Positions 8,034-19,393 of a stretch of 64,000 bases of DNA are shown in pieces. Below the pieces are notes generated by a model. That model was not told the DNA's origin. It did no database searches and saw nothing but the letters and a program-made list of their open reading frames with translations. Position 1 is the stretch's first letter; every line of letters starts with the position of its first letter. Origin of the DNA: Microbacterium psychrotolerans (lineage in GTDB: Bacteria > Actinomycetota > Actinomycetes > Actinomycetales > Microbacteriaceae); NCBI RefSeq assembly GCF_031085295.1, contig NZ_JAVFWO010000001.1, positions 458,400-522,399 of the forward strand, read 5' to 3'. The translations under genes and the position numbers were made by a program.

Positions 8034-9311
8034 GTGACCACTGCGGCGCCGGGCTCCATCCGCACCGCGCGCACCGAGCGGACGCGAGCCGCCATCGTCG
8101 CCGCGGCGCACGATGCGTTCGTGACGCGGGGCTACCGCGCCACTTCGCTCCGCGACGTGGCCGCTGCCGCCGGCATCAGCCACCCAGGACTCCTCCGCCA
8201 TTTCGCGACCAAGGACGAGGTGCTCGCGGCGGTCGTGGATCTCTTCGAGCGCGACACCGAGCTGGAGCTGCTCGAGCGGATGGCCGCCCAGGATCCGGGG
8301 ACCCTCGCGTACAGCGACGTCGCGCGGCGCAACGAGACCGTGCCCGGCTACCTCGCGCTGTTCGCGGCGCTCACAGGGGAGGGATCCACTCCCCGCCATC
8401 CCGCGCACCAGATCATGCGCGACCGCTACGCGCGCCTGCGCGACCAGTCGACCGACGTGATCGGTGAAGCCATCGCGCAGGACACGGTCGCCGCCGACCG
8501 CGACCCCGCGGGCGAGGCGGTGCGCGTCGCGGCCGCCTGGGACGGCCTCCAGCTGCTGGCGCAGTACCTGCCCGATCGCGTCGACATCGTCGAGGCGCTG
8601 GAGACCCACGAGGCATCGCTGGCCCTGCCCGTCGGCTGGCGCGAGCACGACGAACCTGAGCCGACCGCCACCCCGGCGCCGGTGCCGTCGATGCCGTCGT
8701 TCATGCCGGCCGACACGGAATCGCCGCTGGGCTACCGGGTCGGCCGCGAGCGCCGCGCGCACATCCTCGACGGCGCGACCGTACTCTTCGCCGAAGAGGG
8801 GTACGGAGACACCAGCCTCCGCGACATCGCGGAGCGGGTCGGCGTCTCGAAGTCGACGCTGCTGCACTATTACGGCTCGAAGGAGGAGCTGCTCAGCGCC
8901 GTGCTCACCCACCGCGATCGCCTTATCGAGTCGCGCGACTCGTACTCGCCCGCCGACCGCGCGGCCGAGGAACTGCGAGCCCTCTCTCGCGGAGCGACCG
9001 AGAACGCTGCGAAGGCACCCGGGCTCATCGAGGTGTACGCCGTACTCTCGTGCGAGGCCGTGCCCGCCGACCACCCGGCGCATGCGTACTTCCAGGAGCG
9101 CTTCCGCGGGGTCGTCGACCACTTCGCAGCGCTCTTCCGTGCGGCTCAGGAGGACGGCGATCTGCCCGCACACCGCGATCCCGAGTTCGAGGCGGTCTGG
9201 CTCACCGCGCTGTGGGACGGGCTGCAGTACCAGTGGCTCTACGACCGCGACGCGGTGGATGTCGCCGCCCACCTCGACGCCCACCTCGACGACGTGCTGC
9301 CGCGCCGCTGA
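8034..9311 (+). CDS. Tandem-domain TetR/AcrR transcriptional regulator
   Basis: The 425-residue protein contains two complete TetR units joined by a Pro/Ala-rich linker (about residues 208-230). Each unit has its own helix-turn-helix: residues about 14-70 (TSLRDVAAAAGISHPGLLRHF) and about 238-296 (SLRDIAERVGVSKSTLLHYY). Each is followed by an alpha-helical ligand/dimer domain with the shared signature WDGLQ. Such a protein could bind two half-sites as a monomer, which fits the repeated operator just upstream. The GTG start at 8034 follows an AAGGGGG site. It probably controls the divergent GH3 locus in response to a sugar; the ligand is unknown. Confidence 0.85.
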   Translation: MTTAAPGSIRTARTERTRAAIVAAAHDAFVTRGYRATSLRDVAAAAGISHPGLLRHFATKDEVLAAVVDLFERDTELELLERMAAQDPGTLAYSDVARRNETVPGYLALFAALTGEGSTPRHPAHQIMRDRYARLRDQSTDVIGEAIAQDTVAADRDPAGEAVRVAAAWDGLQLLAQYLPDRVDIVEALETHEASLALPVGWREHDEPEPTATPAPVPSMPSFMPADTESPLGYRVGRERRAHILDGATVLFAEEGYGDTSLRDIAERVGVSKSTLLHYYGSKEELLSAVLTHRDRLIESRDSYSPADRAAEELRALSRGATENAAKAPGLIEVYAVLSCEAVPADHPAHAYFQERFRGVVDHFAALFRAAQEDGDLPAHRDPEFEAVWLTALWDGLQYQWLYDRDAVDVAAHLDAHLDDVLPRR

Positions 9312-9374
9312 GACGCCTCAGTCCGTCGCCGCAGGCTGCGGCGGCGAGAACCCACCGCTTCTCGCCGCCGGGGC

Positions 9375-10403
9375 CTACTCGGACGGAATCCCTTGCGGGT
9401 ACACGACGGCCTTGAGCGAGTCGGGCACGCGGGACGCGAGCGTGAGGGCGTCCTGGGTCTGCTCGAGCGGGAAGCGGTGCGTCACGAGCGCCGACACGTC
9501 GACGCGCCCCGAGGAGACGAGCGAGATCGCCGTCGGCCACGTGTGCGCGTACCGGTTGACGAGCGCGATCGAGATCTCCTTCACGTTCAGCCGCGACAGC
9601 GGGAGCGACACGTCCTGCTTCGGCATCCCGACCATCGCCGCCCGTCCGCCGTTGCGCAGCCGCCACAGGCCCTGCGCCAGCACGCCCGGCGCACCCGAGC
9701 ACTCGAGGAGGACGTCGGCGTCCTCGTGCCCGGGGCCTTCGCCGATCGCTCCGCTGTGCTCCACCTCGAAGCCCAGCTCCCGTGCCTTGTCGAGGCGGAA
9801 CTCGGCGACGTCGCTGATCACGACCGACGATGCCCCGAGTGCGCGGGCGACCTGCGCCGCGAGGATGCCGACCGGCCCCGCTCCCGACACCCGCACGCGC
9901 TCGCCGGCGCGCAGGTCGGCGCGGCGACAGGCCCAGATGCCGACGGAGAGCGGCTCGCAGAGAGCGGCCTCTTCGTAGGACATGCCGTCCGGCACCACGA
10001 AGAGATTGCGCTCGTCGAGCGCGACACGCTGCACCAGCGCGCCGTCGTACGGCGGTGTCGCCAGGAACTTCAGCCGCGGGCAGAGGTGGTAGCGCCCCGC
10101 GAGACAGTCCTCGCAGTCGCGGCACGGCGTGCCCGGCTCGATGGCGACGCGGTCGCCCACGGCGACCTGCGTCACGCCCTCGCCGATCGCCACCACCCGG
10201 CCCGATACCTCGTGGCCGAGGATGAGCGGCCCATCGACCACCCAGTCGCCGATCCGGCCGTAGGTGAAGTACGCGGTGTCGGACCCGCAGACTCCGACCG
10301 CCTCGATCGCGACGATCGCGTCGCGCGGCCCGGGCTGCGGCTCGGGGAGGTCGCGGATCTCGATGCGGCCCAGTTCCGGCATGACGGCTGCGAGATTGCT
10401 CAT
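9375..10403 (-). CDS. Zinc-dependent polyol/alcohol dehydrogenase (sorbitol dehydrogenase-like)
   Basis: A 342-residue medium-chain dehydrogenase that oxidises a polyol or secondary alcohol with NAD(P). Catalytic zinc ligands are Cys39 (GVCGSD), His64-Glu65 (GHE) and Glu150 (CEPLSVG). Structural-zinc cysteines are 94, 97, 100 and 108, and the Rossmann loop is SGAGPVGIL (173-181). This pattern is closest to L-iditol/xylitol dehydrogenases; the exact substrate is not readable. AGGAAGGA precedes the ATG, which overlaps the stop of an upstream reading frame (ATGA), suggesting it was the second gene of an operon. Confidence 0.88.
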   Translation of the reverse strand: MSNLAAVMPELGRIEIRDLPEPQPGPRDAIVAIEAVGVCGSDTAYFTYGRIGDWVVDGPLILGHEVSGRVVAIGEGVTQVAVGDRVAIEPGTPCRDCEDCLAGRYHLCPRLKFLATPPYDGALVQRVALDERNLFVVPDGMSYEEAALCEPLSVGIWACRRADLRAGERVRVSGAGPVGILAAQVARALGASSVVISDVAEFRLDKARELGFEVEHSGAIGEGPGHEDADVLLECSGAPGVLAQGLWRLRNGGRAAMVGMPKQDVSLPLSRLNVKEISIALVNRYAHTWPTAISLVSSGRVDVSALVTHRFPLEQTQDALTLASRVPDSLKAVVYPQGIPSE

Positions 10404-10516
10404 CGCGTTCCTTCCTGCGGGACGAGCGTCCCGCTCACGATCTTCTCGTCCACCGGCGCGATGCGCACCGGGCAAGACAGTCCGAGCGCGATCTTTCCGG
10501 ATATGACCGCGGTTGT
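10400..10516 (-). pseudogene. Possible 3' remnant of a gene formerly upstream of the dehydrogenase
   Basis: About 38 codons in one frame end PVDEKIVSGTLVPQEGTR with a stop that overlaps the dehydrogenase start as ATGA. The composition is protein-like, but there is no suitable start, and the lipoprotein gene ends only 60 bp farther upstream in a different frame. I do not recognise the family. Confidence 0.25.
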
Positions 10517-10577
10517 CACCGCTTCGGCCGGGACCGTCCGAGCCGGCGGCTCGGCGATGAGCGCGTGTGGGAACGTG

Positions 10578-11615
10578 TCAGCGCGCGAGCGCCGCGATGA
10601 CCGCGGCGGCGACGGCTTCAGACTGGTCTCCACTCACGAGCAGACGGTTCGGCCCGACGACAGCCAGGGTCTGGACGCTTCGACCCCCGCCCGAGTACTC
10701 CTCAACGAAGCGGTATGCCGCATCTGCGCCCGGGATGGCCGTCGGCTCGGCGTGCGCGACCCTCAGCTGTTCATCGGACGGAGCGCCCACCCCCGACTGC
10801 AGGTGGAGCACCGTGATGAGGCTGGAGCGATCCACGTTCTCGTACCACGGGCACCACCGCACGACCCCTGACGGCTCGAGAACCTCCCACGTCGGTCCCT
10901 CAGGGACGTTGTCTCCGGGAAAGCCCGGCTCGAGAGCCGTCATCCCTGCCGCTTCTGAGGCAGCACTCTGGAGCGTCTCGCACGGCGGCAGGCTCCACCA
11001 GTCTTCGGTGGGGGTGGTCGGGAAGCCCGCGAAGTCGGCTTGAGGCTGGGCGAAGACGGAGCTGATCGATCGATCCACCGCGGACTTCAGGAGGCGCATC
11101 TCTGCTTCCGATGGCGCCTCATCCGTCTGCTGAAATTGCGGCGTTTCTGCCAGCACCCACATCCCCGATCTCACTTCACCTCGACCGCAGATGCTCCAGC
11201 CATAGCAGCCGAAGGAGGTGCGGGCGGCAAGGACGTCGGCCGGCACGGCTTCCACCGGTACGACGGCGATCCCGAGATACCGGATCTGCGATGCCTCCGA
11301 TACCCAATTGCAGGCCAACCCACCGAGTTGAGCGATTGAGCCCGACACATCGGGCATCACGCCACGCAGGTAGTTCCTCGCGCTGATCGTCGGGCTCTCG
11401 CCGTCGAAGATGTCGGCGACGACATCGGCGGAAAGCACGGTCGAACAGTCACCGCCGAACGGCACCTTGGGCGACGCCTCAGGCGTGAGCGTGGGTGTTG
11501 CAGTGGGGGTCGGTGTGCGAGTCGCGATCGTCTCAGCAGGAGCCGGCGTTGCAGCACATCCAGCGAGGAGGAACGACACCGCGATCATTGCGATGGCGAG
11601 GGGACGGTGCGTCAT
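10578..11615 (-). CDS. Secreted lipoprotein of unknown function
   Basis: A 345-residue protein with a lipoprotein signal: a short basic start, a hydrophobic core and the lipobox LLAGC with Cys20 as the lipidated residue. A Thr/Pro-rich linker (about residues 26-50) precedes the mature domain, which contains scattered cysteines (GDCSTV, LACNW, FGCYGWSICG, LPPCETL, RWCPWY) that could form disulfides outside the cell. No catalytic motif is recognised. Its sequence is visibly less GC-extreme than that of its neighbours. It may have been inserted next to the truncated dehydrogenase operon. Confidence 0.75.
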   Translation of the reverse strand: MTHRPLAIAMIAVSFLLAGCAATPAPAETIATRTPTPTATPTLTPEASPKVPFGGDCSTVLSADVVADIFDGESPTISARNYLRGVMPDVSGSIAQLGGLACNWVSEASQIRYLGIAVVPVEAVPADVLAARTSFGCYGWSICGRGEVRSGMWVLAETPQFQQTDEAPSEAEMRLLKSAVDRSISSVFAQPQADFAGFPTTPTEDWWSLPPCETLQSAASEAAGMTALEPGFPGDNVPEGPTWEVLEPSGVVRWCPWYENVDRSSLITVLHLQSGVGAPSDEQLRVAHAEPTAIPGADAAYRFVEEYSGGGRSVQTLAVVGPNRLLVSGDQSEAVAAAVIAALAR

Positions 11616-11802
11616 GTGGCCAACGTACTCAACCGCGGGAGACGACTCGGTCCCATCGCATAACGGATCGAGAACAGATGCATGCCCCGGAAGGAATAGG
11701 CCGACCGGATCGTCGGCGATGCACCTGTCAGAGGTGGTCGCAACTGGTCACTCGATGCGACCAATGCAATCGCTCCGGCGGCGACGACCCGGCGATCCGT
11801 CG

Positions 11803-13815
<2,013 letters not shown>

Positions 13816-13863
13816 CCGTCCCAGCGTAGCCGCGGCATCCGACGCGGTCCCCCTGCAAGCGAG

Positions 13864-13893
13864 CCGGCGGAGAACGCCGGCGGCATCCGCCGG
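13864..13893. terminator. Hairpin downstream of DUF1697 gene
   Basis: CCGGCGGA (13864-13871) pairs with TCCGCCGG (13886-13893). The hairpin lies just past the 3' end of the DUF1697 gene and upstream of recQ on the same strand. The 8-bp stem is modest. Confidence 0.4.
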
Positions 13894-13950
13894 AGGGCCC
13901 GGGTTGGGGAGGAGAGGCGCACCGCTGCGCTCCTCAGCACCGCCTCGCGC

Positions 13951-14487
13951 TCAGCACCACTTGGCGGCGATGGCGGTGATGACGTTGACGTTGCGGTTGG
14001 TCGCCACGCCGAGCAGCTTCGCCGCACCGAGCGGATCGACCGTGCCCGCCTGGTATCCGGGCCCGAGCAGCGCGTGCGCGACGCGGCCTCGCACGACCAT
14101 GCCGCCGGCATCCGTTGCGAGCTCTTCCACTCGTGCCACGACGCCGGGTGGCAGCTCCTCCTTGAGCAGATAGACGTAGTGCCGCTCCAGTCCGGGGCGC
14201 TCGGCACTGAGAGCCGCCGCCTCGCCCGCGATGTCGGCGACCTCCGCCGTGGTGAACACCATCGTCGGGACGTCGAACCCGCGGTCGGCGGCGAAGGCAT
14301 CCTCGAGCGCCTTCTCGATCTTCGCCCTCGAGCGCATCGGAGTGGTGAACCGCACGTTGCCGGTGTTGATGTGCGTCTCGACATCGGTGAATCCGATGCT
14401 CTCGACGACCCGTCGGATGTCGTCCTTCGCGAACTTCCGGTTGGCTCCGAGGTTGATCGCGCGAAGGAACGCCACGTAGGTCGGCAT
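13951..14487 (-). CDS. DUF1697 family protein
   Basis: A 178-residue DUF1697 protein, recognised by the N-terminal MPTYVAFLRAINLGANRK and the segment THINTGNVRF, both hallmarks of the family, and by the C-terminal GTVDPLGAAKLLGVATNRN. Function is unknown; members are small cytoplasmic alpha/beta proteins widespread in actinobacteria. I start at the ATG at 14487 because the family begins with M-x-x-Y-V-A-L-L-R; a 30-codon upstream extension is not conserved-looking. Confidence 0.8.
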   Translation of the reverse strand: MPTYVAFLRAINLGANRKFAKDDIRRVVESIGFTDVETHINTGNVRFTTPMRSRAKIEKALEDAFAADRGFDVPTMVFTTAEVADIAGEAAALSAERPGLERHYVYLLKEELPPGVVARVEELATDAGGMVVRGRVAHALLGPGYQAGTVDPLGAAKLLGVATNRNVNVITAIAAKWC

Positions 14488-14725
14488 ACCGCCATCATCC
14501 CGGACGCGTCCGGCCCCTGCCTCAACCCGCGCCGCCCGCGTGCAGGCGGCACGGGCATCCGTTATCGTCGTGGCCATGCAATGCCTGTGACCCCGCCCCC
14601 GTCACCCACTCGCATGCAGCGACCCGCGCGTCGCTGATTCCGGGCCGTCTCGCGACTCTCGTCGCTCCCATCGGGCGCTCAACCGGGTGGACCTCGCCGA
14701 CCCGGACGTCCTCGAAAGGCATCGC

Positions 14726-15598
14726 ATGTTCTCCTCCACGTCCCTGCCGCTGCGCGGCAAGACCGCCCTCGTCACCGGCGTCTCGCGCCGGCGCGGCATC
14801 GGCTACGCCGTCGCGACCCAGTTCGCGCGGCTCGGCGCCGACGTCTTCCTCCACCACTACCGCCCGCACGACACGCGCCTGCCGTGGGGTGGCGACGACC
14901 TCGACGCCGTGCGCGACAGCCTGCGAACCGAGCTCACCACAGGCGCGCAGCTCGGCGACGTGAGCGCCGACCTGCGGGACGCGGCATCCGTCCCGCTCGT
15001 CATCGACGCGGCGCGGGCGCTCACCGGGCGACTCGACATCCTGGTGTGCAACCACGCACAGTCGGGCGACGACGGATCGATCCTCGACATGACGGCCGAC
15101 CGGCTCGACGCGTTCTGGCAGACCAACGCCCGCTCGACGATCCTGCTCACCCGCGAGTTCGCCGCGCTGCACGCCGGCGACGGCATCGCCGCACGGCCGG
15201 GCGAGCGCGTCGAACGTCGCCGCCCCTTCGCCGAGCCGGTCGGGCGGGTGTTCTGGATGACGTCGGGGCAGATCCACGGTCCGATGCGCGGCGAGGTCGC
15301 GTACGCCGCCAGCAAGGCGGCGCTCGCCGGCGTCACGAAGACCGTGGCGGCGGAGCTGCTCGATCTCGGGATCATCCTCAACACGATCGACCCCGGCCCC
15401 GTCAACACCGGCTACCTCGACCCCGAGACGACCGACCGGCCGCTGGAGCAGATCGAAGAGTGGATGCGGTCGACCCCGTTCGGCCGCTACGGCGAGCCCG
15501 CCGATCCCGCGCGGCTCATCGGCTGGCTCGCGACACCCGAGGGCGCCTGGGTGGTCGGCCAGGTGCTCTCCACCGACGGCGGCGTCGGCCTCGGCTGA
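14726..15598 (+). CDS. SDR family oxidoreductase
   Basis: A 290-residue short-chain dehydrogenase. The cofactor loop is TGVSRRRGIG, followed by DILVCNHAQ, and the active site is the Ser before GQIHGPMRGEVAYAASKAAL (Tyr-x3-Lys). GPVNTGYLD and STDGGVGLG match the 3-oxoacyl-ACP reductase-like group. Substrate unknown. GAAAGG 6 bases before the ATG at 14726 fixes the start; the 238 bp upstream hold no other gene that I can support. Confidence 0.85.
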   Translation: MFSSTSLPLRGKTALVTGVSRRRGIGYAVATQFARLGADVFLHHYRPHDTRLPWGGDDLDAVRDSLRTELTTGAQLGDVSADLRDAASVPLVIDAARALTGRLDILVCNHAQSGDDGSILDMTADRLDAFWQTNARSTILLTREFAALHAGDGIAARPGERVERRRPFAEPVGRVFWMTSGQIHGPMRGEVAYAASKAALAGVTKTVAAELLDLGIILNTIDPGPVNTGYLDPETTDRPLEQIEEWMRSTPFGRYGEPADPARLIGWLATPEGAWVVGQVLSTDGGVGLG

Positions 15599-15631
15599 CC
15601 GCCGCGCCCACCATTCCGGCGACCGCGCGGC

Positions 15632-18226
15632 TCAGAGCCGGACGACCTCGGTCACGCGCACCACGGCCGCGCCGGTCTCTTCGGATGCCGCCAGCTCGAC
15701 GACGCCGCGGATGCGCCAGTCGTGATCGCCGGCCGGGTCGTCGATCGTCTGCTCGACACGCCAGACACCGGATGCCGCGGCATCCGTCTCGTCCACCGTC
15801 ACGAGTCGCGGCGACCGTGCGGGCCCGCCGGTGAGGATCTCGTCGTGCTCGTCGAAGTACGCGTCCAGCGCGGCCGGCCAGTCGACGTCGGGGTCGAGCT
15901 CGGTGAGCTCGTCGTCGCGCTGCAGGGCGGCCAGCTGCACGCGGCGGAACAGCTCGTTGCGCACCAGCACGCCGAACGCACGACGGTTGGTGAGCACCGA
16001 CGGCGGGGCCGGAGGCACGACCGGTGCCGTGGGGTCTTCGACGGGATTGACGAGCGCCTCCCACTCGTCGACGAGGCTCGAGTCGACCTGCCGCACCACC
16101 TCGCCCAACCAGGCGACGATGTCGTGGAGCTCGTCTGTCTGCGCCTCGGTCGGCACGGTCTGCCGGATCGCGCGGTACGCGTCCGACAGGTACCGCAGCA
16201 CCAGCCCCTCGCTGCGCGACAGCTGGTACAGCGAGATGAGCTCCGAGAACGACAGCGCCCGCTCGAACATGTCGCGGACCACCGACTTCGGCGACAGCTC
16301 GAAGTCGCGGATCCACGGCTGGCTCGACGCGAACACCTCGAAGGCCTGGCTCAGCAGCTCCTCGAGCGGCTTCGGATACGTGACCTCCTCGAGCGCCGCC
16401 ATGCGCTCGTCGTAGTCGAGCCCGTCCTGCTTCATCGCCGCGACGGCCTCGCCGCGCGCCCGGTACTCCTGCTGCGAGAGGATCTGACGCGGATCGTCGA
16501 GCGTCGCCTCGATGACGCTCACCACGTCGAGCGCGTAGTGGCCGGTCCCTGCCGCGCCCGGCGCGTCCTCGGGGTCCAGCAGGCCGATCGCGGCGAGCGC
16601 GAACGGCGACAGCGGCTGGTTGAGGGCGAAGTTCGGCTGCAGGTCGACGGTGAGGCGGATCCGATTCCGGATGCTCCCCACGCCCCCTCCAGACGCCGCT
16701 GGCGCGTCGCCCGCAGCATCCGCGCCGCCGCGGTCGATCTCGACCACGCCGGCCGTGAGCAGCGTGCGGAAGATCGCGATCGCCCGGCGCGCGAGCTCAT
16801 AGCGCCTGGCGCGCGGTTCGTGGTTGTCGAAGACGAGCGACCGGACGTTCTCGAACACGTCGCCGCCGCGGGCGATGACGTTGATCAGCATCGCGGCGGT
16901 CAGCGAGAGCTGCGGCACGAGCGGCTCGGGTTCGGCCTCCACAAGGCGCTCGAAGGATCCGAGCCCCCAGTTGACGACGCCGGTCGGCGCCTTCTTGCGC
17001 ACGATCTTCTTGCGCTTCGCGGCGTCGTCGCCCGCCTTGCGCAGCGCGGCCTCGTTCTCGATCTCCCACTCGGGCGCCATCACGACGACGGTGCCCGAGG
17101 TGTCGTAGCCGGCCCGGCCGGCGCGGCCCGAGATCTGGTGGAACTCGCGGGCCGACAGCTGGCGCATCTTCGTGCCGTCGTACTTCGACAGCGCCGTGAT
17201 CATCACCGTGCGGATGGGCACGTTGATGCCCACGCCGAGCGTGTCGGTGCCGCAGATCACCCGCAGAAGGCCCCGCTGCGCGAGCGTCTCGACGAGCCGG
17301 CGGTACCGCGGCAGCATTCCGGCGTGGTGCACCCCGATGCCGGCCCGCACGTACCGCGATAGGATCCGGCCGAACGCCGTCGTGAAACGGAAACCGCCGA
17401 TGGCCTCGGCGATGGCGTCCCGCTGCTCGCGGGAGACGATCCGGATGCTGGACAGTGCCTGCGCCCGCTCCATCGCGGCGGCCTGCGAGAAGTGCACGAT
17501 GTACACCGGCGCCTCACCGGTCTGTAGCAGCTCCTCGACGGTCTCGTGCACGGGGGTGCGGGCGTAGGAGAAGTGAAGCGGTACGGGGCGGTCGACGCCG
17601 GTGATCCGCGAGACGACGCGGTCGGTCCGGCGCTCCAGGTCCTCCGCGATCGCGGCGACGTCGCCCAGGGTCGCCGACATCAGCACGAACTGGGCTCGCG
17701 GCAGCAGTAACAGCGGCACCTGCCAGGCCCAGCCGCGGTCGGGGTCGCCGTAGTAGTGGAACTCGTCCATCACGACCTGGTCCACGGCGGCATCCGCACC
17801 CTGGCGGAGGGCGAGGTTCGCGAGGATCTCGGCCGTGCAGCAGACGATCGGGGCGTCGGGGTTCACCGACGAATCCCCCGTGACCATGCCCACATTCGCG
17901 GCGCCGAAGATGTCGACGAGCGTGAAGAACTTCTCGCTCACGAGCGCCTTGATCGGCGCCGTGTAGTACGTGCGGCCGCCGCGAGCCAGGCACGCGGCGT
18001 GTGCCGCCACGGCCACCAGCGACTTGCCCGTGCCCGTCGGCGTCGACAGGATCACGTGCGAGCCCGACACGATCTCGATGACCGCTTCGTCCTGTGCCGG
18101 GTACAGTGCGAAGCCCTCGTCGGCCGCCCACTCGACGAACGCGTCGTAGAGCGCGTCGGCGTCGGGCCCACCTGCGCGCGCGCCGGACGCCTCCGCTGCG
18201 GTCGCGATGGTCTCGAGAAGCGTCAC
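15632..18226 (-). CDS. HelY-like Ski2-family DEAD/DEAH helicase
   Basis: An 864-residue superfamily 2 helicase. Walker A STPTGTGKS is at about 61-69, the box MDEFHYYGD (DEFH, 154-157) replaces DEVH, and motif VI is HQISGRAGRAGYD. The long C-terminal half with WGLGSFERLV and LSPKSVVRDMFERALSF matches mycobacterial HelY, an RNA/DNA helicase of the Ski2 group. It probably acts in RNA processing or repair. I place the start at the GTG at 18226, since the family begins shortly before the conserved ALYDAFVEWA; the ribosome site is weak, and an ATG at 18298 is possible. It converges on the SDR gene with a 33-bp gap. Confidence 0.88.
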   Translation of the reverse strand: MTLLETIATAAEASGARAGGPDADALYDAFVEWAADEGFALYPAQDEAVIEIVSGSHVILSTPTGTGKSLVAVAAHAACLARGGRTYYTAPIKALVSEKFFTLVDIFGAANVGMVTGDSSVNPDAPIVCCTAEILANLALRQGADAAVDQVVMDEFHYYGDPDRGWAWQVPLLLLPRAQFVLMSATLGDVAAIAEDLERRTDRVVSRITGVDRPVPLHFSYARTPVHETVEELLQTGEAPVYIVHFSQAAAMERAQALSSIRIVSREQRDAIAEAIGGFRFTTAFGRILSRYVRAGIGVHHAGMLPRYRRLVETLAQRGLLRVICGTDTLGVGINVPIRTVMITALSKYDGTKMRQLSAREFHQISGRAGRAGYDTSGTVVVMAPEWEIENEAALRKAGDDAAKRKKIVRKKAPTGVVNWGLGSFERLVEAEPEPLVPQLSLTAAMLINVIARGGDVFENVRSLVFDNHEPRARRYELARRAIAIFRTLLTAGVVEIDRGGADAAGDAPAASGGGVGSIRNRIRLTVDLQPNFALNQPLSPFALAAIGLLDPEDAPGAAGTGHYALDVVSVIEATLDDPRQILSQQEYRARGEAVAAMKQDGLDYDERMAALEEVTYPKPLEELLSQAFEVFASSQPWIRDFELSPKSVVRDMFERALSFSELISLYQLSRSEGLVLRYLSDAYRAIRQTVPTEAQTDELHDIVAWLGEVVRQVDSSLVDEWEALVNPVEDPTAPVVPPAPPSVLTNRRAFGVLVRNELFRRVQLAALQRDDELTELDPDVDWPAALDAYFDEHDEILTGGPARSPRLVTVDETDAAASGVWRVEQTIDDPAGDHDWRIRGVVELAASEETGAAVVRVTEVVRL

Positions 18227-18312
18227 CGTCCGAGTCTGCCAGGTCGCAGCATCCGCGCCCGTGTCACGGAGCGCGCCGATGGCAGGCCGGCTCGGCAACG
18301 CCGAGACGGGGA

Positions 18313-18340
18313 CGCCGCCACCGAGGAAGCGGTGGCGGCG
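18313..18340 (-). terminator. Hairpin terminator after the SGNH hydrolase gene
   Basis: A perfect 11-bp stem CGCCGCCACCG/CGGTGGCGGCG (18313-18323 with 18330-18340) with loop AGGAAG lies 39 bp past the SGNH stop codon and separates that gene from the helicase gene. Confidence 0.7.
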
Positions 18341-18378
18341 CCCGACGACTCAGACGAACCGGATGCTGCGGGGGTCGT

Positions 18379-19218
18379 TCAGCGCCCCACCTGCGCGAGG
18401 ATGACGTCGGTGTAGGCGGCGTACCCCTCGTACGTCGGGTGGAGGTACCCCGCCGGATCGCCCACCGGGTCGACTCCGAACCACGGATCGCTGGGCACAC
18501 CCGGCACGAGCTGCACTCCGTGCCCCGCGAAGGCGTCGACCACGTCCGCATAACGGACGTCGACACCACCCGCGGCAGCGGTGGCGACGGCGGCCTGGAT
18601 GGCGGCGTTGAGCGCGTCGGTCGCACCGTTCACGGCGGCGACGAGCGCGGCGAGCTGCGCGAACTGCGGAAGATCCGGCGGCGACTCGAGCAGATACGGG
18701 TACCCGGTGACGACGATCGTCGCATCCGGCGCGCGCTCGGCGATCGCGCCGATCAGCGACGTGAGGGGAGCGACGATCCCCGGTGCCGAGCTGACGGCGC
18801 CCTGGATCGCGGCGAGGCAGGGTGCGGCGTCCCCGCCGGCGGCGGCGATCGAGCAGGCCGCGTAGACCTGATCCAGACCGAGGTCGTTCGCGCCGACAGT
18901 GAGCGTCACAACGGTCGTCCCGCGGTTCAGCTGCGACAGCTGTGACAGGGTGTCCGCGATCGTGGCGCCGCTGCACGCCGCATTGCGCAGCAGGTTGAAC
19001 TTCGGCTCCTCATCGAGCTGCGCCGCGTAACCACCGTCGGTCCGGGCGCAGGCGTCCAGCGGGGCGCCACCCCCTTGGCCTGCGGCGATCGAGTCGCCGA
19101 GAGCGACGTGCTTGGCGACCATCAGCGGTGAGGCCGTGGCGGGCGCGGCCGCGCCGGCGACGAGCATGCCGGCTCCGAGCGCGACGGCCGCGAGCGCGGC
19201 CAGTAGACGTCGTTTCAT
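18379..19218 (-). CDS. Secreted SGNH/GDSL hydrolase (lipase/esterase-like)
   Basis: A 279-residue exported esterase. The signal peptide (MKRRLLAALAAVALGAGMLV, cut about residue 30 after APATAS) leads into the block I motif ALGDSIAAGQG with the catalytic Ser43, block III VGANDLGL and the late catalytic His in GYLHPTYEGY. Six cysteines in the mature region fit the disulfide-bonded Streptomyces-type secreted lipases. AAGGGGA precedes the ATG at 19218; longer upstream readings lack a signal peptide start. It is followed by a strong hairpin. Confidence 0.88.
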   Translation of the reverse strand: MKRRLLAALAAVALGAGMLVAGAAAPATASPLMVAKHVALGDSIAAGQGGGAPLDACARTDGGYAAQLDEEPKFNLLRNAACSGATIADTLSQLSQLNRGTTVVTLTVGANDLGLDQVYAACSIAAAGGDAAPCLAAIQGAVSSAPGIVAPLTSLIGAIAERAPDATIVVTGYPYLLESPPDLPQFAQLAALVAAVNGATDALNAAIQAAVATAAAGGVDVRYADVVDAFAGHGVQLVPGVPSDPWFGVDPVGDPAGYLHPTYEGYAAYTDVILAQVGR

Positions 19219-19393
19219 GATTCCCCTTCGAATCCCTGACAGGATCGATTCCCCCGAATCGAACCGCGCACACCGCGGATGATGCCGACCATAGACCTGC
19301 GGCACCCGTCCCGCCAGGGGGGCGCGTGCGTCTCCCCGCTGGCGGAATCACGCGGCGGAGACGTACGTTGAGAAGCACGACGGAAGGATTCCT

